Source: Piscinibacter sp. (GTDB lineage Bacteria; Pseudomonadota; Gammaproteobacteria; Burkholderiales; Burkholderiaceae_C). Taken from it: a DNA stretch of 64,000 nucleotides. Position numbers and translations under genes: made by a program. The stretch covers positions 124,001-188,000 of the forward strand of contig JAHBZL010000002.1 in assembly GCA_019635485.1 (NCBI GenBank), read 5' to 3'. Below, piece after piece: positions 59,974 to 64,000 of this stretch (positions within the stretch are counted from its first letter, which is position 1; the number at the start of each line of letters is the position of its first letter). The notes below the pieces were generated by a model. That model was not told the origin of the DNA, searched no databases, and saw nothing but the letters and a program-made list of their open reading frames with translations.

Positions 59974-62223
59974 ATGGAAACATCCGCACACACTTTCTCG
60001 GCCGCCCTGCCGCCGCGCCTGCGCAGGGCGTCGCCGGCGGTCTCGGAGGCCCTGGTCGGCGCTGCGCTGGCGGCCCACAAGGCCGGCACGCTGGACGACT
60101 GGCTGCGCCGCCACCCGCGCGTCACACGCTGGCTGCTGGCGCACTGGCTGGGCCCGTTGCTCGCGGCGGCCGGCGAGGCACCGCGCGAGGGCGGCACCGC
60201 GGCGGCGGCCGCGCTGCTGCTGCGCTGGGCCGTGCTGCAGCTGCGCCCCGACCGCGGCGCCGAGGGCGACCCGATCGGCCGCTCCGAGTGGCTCGACCGG
60301 ACCAGCTGGCGCCCGATGCTGGCGCTGTGGTGCCAGTTCGGGTTCGGCACCGTGCCCGCCTTCCGCGACCGCTACCACGGCCACGCCGACGAGCCGGCGG
60401 CCAGCCACCTGTGCGGCCTCTGGTCGGTCGGCGCCAGCACCTACTACCGCTATCTCGACAAGGGCAAGCGGTCTCTGGCCGGCCTGCTGCGTGAGGGGCC
60501 GGCGCCGGCCGACCGGCTCGGGCTGCGCGAGCTGGCCCTGGCGCGCACTGCGGCGGCACCGGCGGCGCCGGCCGAGCGCCATGCCTGGCACGGCCGGCTG
60601 GCGCAGGAGGCCCTGGGCCGCCACGACGCCAGCTCGGCGCTGTGGCATTGGCTGCGCAGCGGCGACGTGGCCGGCTTCATCCGCGTGCTGCAGCGGCACA
60701 GCGTCGAGCTGGCCAACGACGGCGAGACCGAGCTGCTGGTGGCCGGCGCCGCGGACCTCGTGCAGACGCCGCGCGAACGCTTCGACCTGCTTTTGGCGCA
60801 GGCCGCGCTGTACCGCATGCGCGGCGCCTCCGAGCCGGAGCAGCAGGCCTACGAGCAGGCGCTGCGGCTGGCCGCCGACGCCGACGACGCGCTGATGCTG
60901 GGCATCGTGTACGGCGCGCTGGGCAAGTTCCACGAGCCGCGCGACCTCGACCGCGCCTTCGCCTGCTACCAGGACAGCGCCGACTGCCTGTGGCGCTCCG
61001 GCATCGCCGACGACCGCGCGGCGGCCGCCCCGATCGTCGAGGAGTACGTCGCGACGCTGGTCAAACTCGCCTGGCTGTACGTGCTGCGCAACGACCCGCG
61101 CGGCAAGGCGGTGCTGGAACGCGCCGCGCAGCTGCGCGACCGGCATCCGCTGTCGGTGCCGGCGCTGGCGATGCTGGAGCAGACCTGGGGCGAGTACTGG
61201 CGCCGCGCCGGCGACGGCGCGCGCGCGCTCGAGCACAAGCACCGGGCGCTGAATCTCTACGAGCGCATCGCCGACCACCAGGCGATCCTGAAGACCTGCG
61301 GCAACCTCGCACTGATCTACGGCGAGGCGCGCGACTTCGAGCGCGCGATCGCCTACTCGCAGCGGGTGCTGTCGCTGGCGGCAACGCTGACGGTCGAGCC
61401 CGAGATCGTCGCCAGCACGCACCTGAACCTGGGCGTGGCGTACTTCTGGCAGGGCGACTACGAGCCCGCGCTGCGCGAGTACCAGGCGGCGCTGGACATC
61501 GCGCTGCGCGCGCAGCTGCGCCTGGTGGTGCGCCGGGCCCACTACAACCTCGCCGAGGTGCACTACATCCGCTTCAAGGCCAGCCGCGACCCGCAGGACG
61601 AGGCACGCGGCGACGCCCATGCGGCCGCAGCGCTGGCCGCCTGGCCCGAGGAGAGCGACCCGGCGCACGTGCAGGCCACCAAGAGCCTGAAGCGCGAGGT
61701 GCTCGGGCCGGGCAACGACCGCGCCTACGACCGCCTGCTGCCGCAGGAGTTCGCGGCGCACCATGCGCAGATGGCGGAGATCCAGCGCCAGCGCGAGCTG
61801 CTCGCGGTGCCGGTCGGGCCGGAGCAGCACGTACGCGCCTACCTGGCGATCGCCAACGCGTACCTCGCGATCTCGGTCCGGGAGCGCGAGGCGGCACTCG
61901 CGCTGATCGAGAAACACGGGCTCGGGAGCCGCTTTGCCGACGAGCTGGACGGCCTGCGCCGCACCTTCGACCGGCAGCTGACGCGCGAGCAGCGCCTGGC
62001 CGCCGCCTGGCGCGCGGCCACCGCCGACCTGCTCAGCGCGCAGCGCTGCACGGCGCTGGTCGAGCACCTGCTGGCGGACGGCGCGTTGAACAAGAGCCGC
62101 TACGCGGAACTCTGCGGCCTCAGCCCGGCGACGGCGTCCAAGCACCTCGGCCTGCTGGCGGAGCGCGGTCTGCTGGCGCAGTCCGGCAAGGGGCCGAGCA
62201 CGCGCTACACGTTGCCGGCGTAG
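59974..62223 (+). CDS. TPR-repeat protein with C-terminal winged helix
   Basis: Likely a signal-responsive transcription regulator. The 749-residue protein has an N-terminal region of about 190 residues with a possible helix-turn-helix (GASTYYRYLDKGKRSLAGLL), a large tetratricopeptide region (about 205-560, for example LNLGVAYFWQGDYEPALREY and ICGNLALIYGEARDFERAI-like units) and a C-terminal winged helix (NKSRYAELCGLSPATASKHLGLLAERGLL in parts: LCGLSPATASKHLGLL). I prefer ATG 59974 because the in-frame GTG at 59953 falls inside the palindrome. Divergent from the caspase-like gene, which it may control. Confidence 0.8.
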   Translation: METSAHTFSAALPPRLRRASPAVSEALVGAALAAHKAGTLDDWLRRHPRVTRWLLAHWLGPLLAAAGEAPREGGTAAAAALLLRWAVLQLRPDRGAEGDPIGRSEWLDRTSWRPMLALWCQFGFGTVPAFRDRYHGHADEPAASHLCGLWSVGASTYYRYLDKGKRSLAGLLREGPAPADRLGLRELALARTAAAPAAPAERHAWHGRLAQEALGRHDASSALWHWLRSGDVAGFIRVLQRHSVELANDGETELLVAGAADLVQTPRERFDLLLAQAALYRMRGASEPEQQAYEQALRLAADADDALMLGIVYGALGKFHEPRDLDRAFACYQDSADCLWRSGIADDRAAAAPIVEEYVATLVKLAWLYVLRNDPRGKAVLERAAQLRDRHPLSVPALAMLEQTWGEYWRRAGDGARALEHKHRALNLYERIADHQAILKTCGNLALIYGEARDFERAIAYSQRVLSLAATLTVEPEIVASTHLNLGVAYFWQGDYEPALREYQAALDIALRAQLRLVVRRAHYNLAEVHYIRFKASRDPQDEARGDAHAAAALAAWPEESDPAHVQATKSLKREVLGPGNDRAYDRLLPQEFAAHHAQMAEIQRQRELLAVPVGPEQHVRAYLAIANAYLAISVREREAALALIEKHGLGSRFADELDGLRRTFDRQLTREQRLAAAWRAATADLLSAQRCTALVEHLLADGALNKSRYAELCGLSPATASKHLGLLAERGLLAQSGKGPSTRYTLPA

Positions 62224-63953
62224 CCGGGCATCTCGGGGCGCCGCACGCAGCAGCCCTTGCCGCGCTGCTTGCCGGTGTACATCGCGGCGTCCGCCTGGCG
62301 CAGCAGGCTGACCGGGTCGAGCCCGTCCAGCGGCACCAGCACGTAGCCGATCGTCAGGCCGACCTCGATGCGGCGTTCGCCGGAGAGCACGAACGGCTCG
62401 CGGAAGGCCTCCACCAGCTTGGCGCCGATGTCGCGCGCCTGATGCTCGTCGGAGAGTCCGCCGGCAGTGACGACGAACTCGTCGCCGCCGAGCCGGGCCA
62501 CCACGTCGCTCGCGCGCAGGTTGGCCTGCAGCCGCTGGCCGACGGCGACCAGCAGTTCGTCGCCGATGTCGTGGCCGTACTGGTCGTTGACCTGCTTGAA
62601 GCCGTCCAGGTCGAGCATGTAGACCGCGAGCAGCCGATCCGGGGCGCACCCCGCCATCGCCGCCGCCAGGCGCGTGTCCAGCCCGCGGCGGTTCGGCAGG
62701 CCGGTCAGCGCGTCGGTGTGGGCCATCGAGACGAACACGTCGCGCTCGCGCACCGCATGCATCGCGGCGACGTGCAGCGACTTCATGCGCAGCCCGAGCA
62801 CGCGCAGGAACAGCACCATGTCCAGCGTGGCCCCGGCCTGGAACGAGTGCAGCGTCCAGGCGTTCGCGTCCACATGGCCCTTGATCACGCCGACCATCGT
62901 CGCGGTCGACACGAAGTAGCCGGTCCAGGCGATCAGGAAGTACCAGCCGATGCGGTCGCCCCGGCGCGCGCGGCGCACCGCGCCGGGCAGGCCCATCAGC
63001 GCCGGCAGCAGGCCGAGCGTGCCGATCACCGTGCTGACGGTGTGCACGTGGATCAGGTCGGTCGCGTAGAGCAGCGCGGCGACCCCCAGCAGCGCGGCGC
63101 CGCCATACATCACCCGGCTGAAGTAGCGGCTGACCTCCGGGCCGCGCAGCACCTCCTCGACGAACAGGAAGGTGCATGCCGAGGCGAGCAGCGCAGCGAG
63201 CGCGGCGGCATGCTGCTCGACCCAGAGCTGGTCGCGCCACAGGTACATGCCGCCGAGGCCGAACTGCACCACCGAGAACAGCAGGCTGCCGAAGGTCAGC
63301 AGCGCGTACTTGATGAACAGCGGCTCGCGCGTCGAGACCCACTGCGCCAGCGAGTACAGCACGAGGCACAGTCCGAGCCCGGTCAGCAGGCCCTGCAGCA
63401 GCATCTCGTCCTGCGCACGGCTGTGGAACTCGGTCAGGCGCGTGAAGGCGATCGGCAGGATCATGCCGCCGAGCGTCTCGACCCGCATCAGCAACTCGTG
63501 CCGGACGCCCGGCTGCAGATCCAGCAGCACGGCATGCGAGCGCGAGGCGACCGGCCGGTCCGAGTACGGCTGCAGGTTGCCCAGCCGTGCGCGCTGCACC
63601 ACCTGGCCTTCGCGCAGCAGGAAGACGTCGACGCGGTTCAGCACCGCGTAGTCGATGTCCAGCAGCCAGCGCGCCTGGCTGCCCGCCGCGGACTGCACCG
63701 GCACGCGCACCCAGACCGGCTCCTTGCGCAGCCCGAGCGTCGCGTGGGCCGACTTCGGCACTTCGAAGCGGGCGCTGGCGCGCAGGGCACCGGCCCAGTC
63801 GAGCTCGCGCTGCGGGTCGGGCAGGATCTCGACCGCGCTCCAGGCCTCCACCCGGCGCTGCTGGTCGTCCAGCCGAATCGGCTCGACCGCGCCGGCCGTC
63901 CCGGCAAGCGCCCACCCCAGGGCGACCAGCAGCAGGGCCAGCAGGCGCCTCAT
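62205..63953 (-). CDS. Diguanylate cyclase with 7TMR-DISM sensor
   Basis: Makes the second messenger cyclic di-GMP. The 582-residue protein has a signal peptide (to about residue 22), a periplasmic 7TMR-DISM extracellular domain (about 25-170, VWVRVPVQSAAG and LLDIDYAVLNRVDVFLL), seven membrane helices (about 175-390) and a GGDEF domain with substrate motif HTDALTGLPNRRGLD, metal DLDGFKQVND and an intact GGDEF in ARLGGDEFVV. No RxxD inhibitory site precedes GGDEF, so feedback inhibition is unlikely. ATG 63953 overlaps the preceding gene stop (ATGA). Convergent 3' end overlaps the TPR regulator gene by 19 bases. Confidence 0.92.
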   Translation of the reverse strand: MRRLLALLLVALGWALAGTAGAVEPIRLDDQQRRVEAWSAVEILPDPQRELDWAGALRASARFEVPKSAHATLGLRKEPVWVRVPVQSAAGSQARWLLDIDYAVLNRVDVFLLREGQVVQRARLGNLQPYSDRPVASRSHAVLLDLQPGVRHELLMRVETLGGMILPIAFTRLTEFHSRAQDEMLLQGLLTGLGLCLVLYSLAQWVSTREPLFIKYALLTFGSLLFSVVQFGLGGMYLWRDQLWVEQHAAALAALLASACTFLFVEEVLRGPEVSRYFSRVMYGGAALLGVAALLYATDLIHVHTVSTVIGTLGLLPALMGLPGAVRRARRGDRIGWYFLIAWTGYFVSTATMVGVIKGHVDANAWTLHSFQAGATLDMVLFLRVLGLRMKSLHVAAMHAVRERDVFVSMAHTDALTGLPNRRGLDTRLAAAMAGCAPDRLLAVYMLDLDGFKQVNDQYGHDIGDELLVAVGQRLQANLRASDVVARLGGDEFVVTAGGLSDEHQARDIGAKLVEAFREPFVLSGERRIEVGLTIGYVLVPLDGLDPVSLLRQADAAMYTGKQRGKGCCVRRPEMPGYAGNV

Positions 63954-64000
63954 GGCGCCGCCTTCCCACACCAGGTCTGCATCATCTGCTGCGCCTGGCC
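63950..64000 (-). CDS. C-terminal end of an upstream gene (partial)
   Basis: The minus strand from the window edge reads GQAQQMMQTWCGKAAP and stops with TGA overlapping the cyclase ATG. The four-base overlap is the usual coupling in this genome, so this is probably the tail of a real gene that lies mostly outside the window. Sixteen residues are too few to say what it is. Confidence 0.45.
   Translation of the reverse strand, partial: GQAQQMMQTWCGKAAP

Noticed and set aside
1-64000. tRNA, rRNA, prophage, integrase or transposase genes
   Set aside because: I looked for conserved tRNA arms, rRNA segments and recombinase motifs and saw none; coding density leaves no gap above 300 bases. A covariance-model search would be needed to exclude small RNAs.

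Overview
The window is about 70% GC, densely packed and coding on both strands, with no rRNA, tRNA, CRISPR array, integrase or insertion-sequence transposase that I could recognise. Gene content and protein style (an O2-tolerant-type hox/hyp hydrogenase cluster, TRAP and Bug binding proteins, bactofilin beside ErpA, Sox proteins, PPi-dependent phosphofructokinase) point to an aerobic or facultative betaproteobacterium of the order Burkholderiales, probably near the Rubrivivax/Leptothrix group or Cupriavidus. That placement is inference, because there is no 16S gene here.

1-16610 (+): the downstream part of a membrane-bound [NiFe]-hydrogenase operon in the order known from Cupriavidus necator: hoxM (cut by the window edge), hoxL, hoxO, hoxQ, hoxR, hoxT, hoxV, hypA, hypB, truncated hypF, hypC, hypD, hypE, an extra 175-residue gene, hypX, hoxA, then the H2-sensing regulatory hydrogenase hoxB-hoxC and its kinase hoxJ. 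These genes protect and mature the energy-conserving hydrogenase, make its Fe(CN)2CO group (HypCDEF, HypX), insert nickel (HypA, HypB) and switch the operon on by H2 (HoxBC to HoxJ to HoxA). Two junctions (hypB/hypF and hypD/hypE) carry extra segments of about 110-118 bp flanked by direct repeats.

16659-27633: a carboxylate utilisation locus. A leftward operon (class V aminotransferase, TRAP transporter DctP-DctQ-DctM, crotonase-like protein, CaiB-type CoA-transferase) faces a rightward set (GntR/FCD regulator, 1000-residue FAD/Fe-S dehydrogenase, Bug-type binding protein). Two identical copies of TTTGCATACAAA lie in the divergent promoter.

27634-40375: housekeeping genes: dtd, a cation diffusion facilitator, tyrS, an M23 peptidase, anmK, erpA, a bactofilin with a membrane coiled-coil partner, rpsI-rplM, a GNAT protein, a DUF2726-like protein, a SrkA-type kinase and htpG.

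40477-46313: two divergent starch-degrading lipoproteins (pullulanase-type and alpha-amylase-type) with a palindrome between them, and a small membrane protein.

46548-56465: the most unusual part. A molybdenum hydroxylase pair (IorA/IorB-like, Tat-exported) is followed directly by SoxX-, SoxY- and SoxZ-like genes, and further on by soxA. The SoxY-like arm ends in AACVES instead of GGCGG, and no soxB or soxCD is present. Between soxZ and soxA lie a sensor kinase with a periplasmic binding-protein partner, an HTH-receiver fusion, a receiver-Hpt protein, a Fur-like palindrome and the C-terminal remnant of another kinase.

56481-64000: PPi-phosphofructokinase, then a caspase-like (C11/clostripain-type) protein with a heptapeptide repeat, a TPR-rich regulator and a 79-residue protein, linked by a shared 16-bp DNA motif, and finally a 7TMR-DISM diguanylate cyclase.
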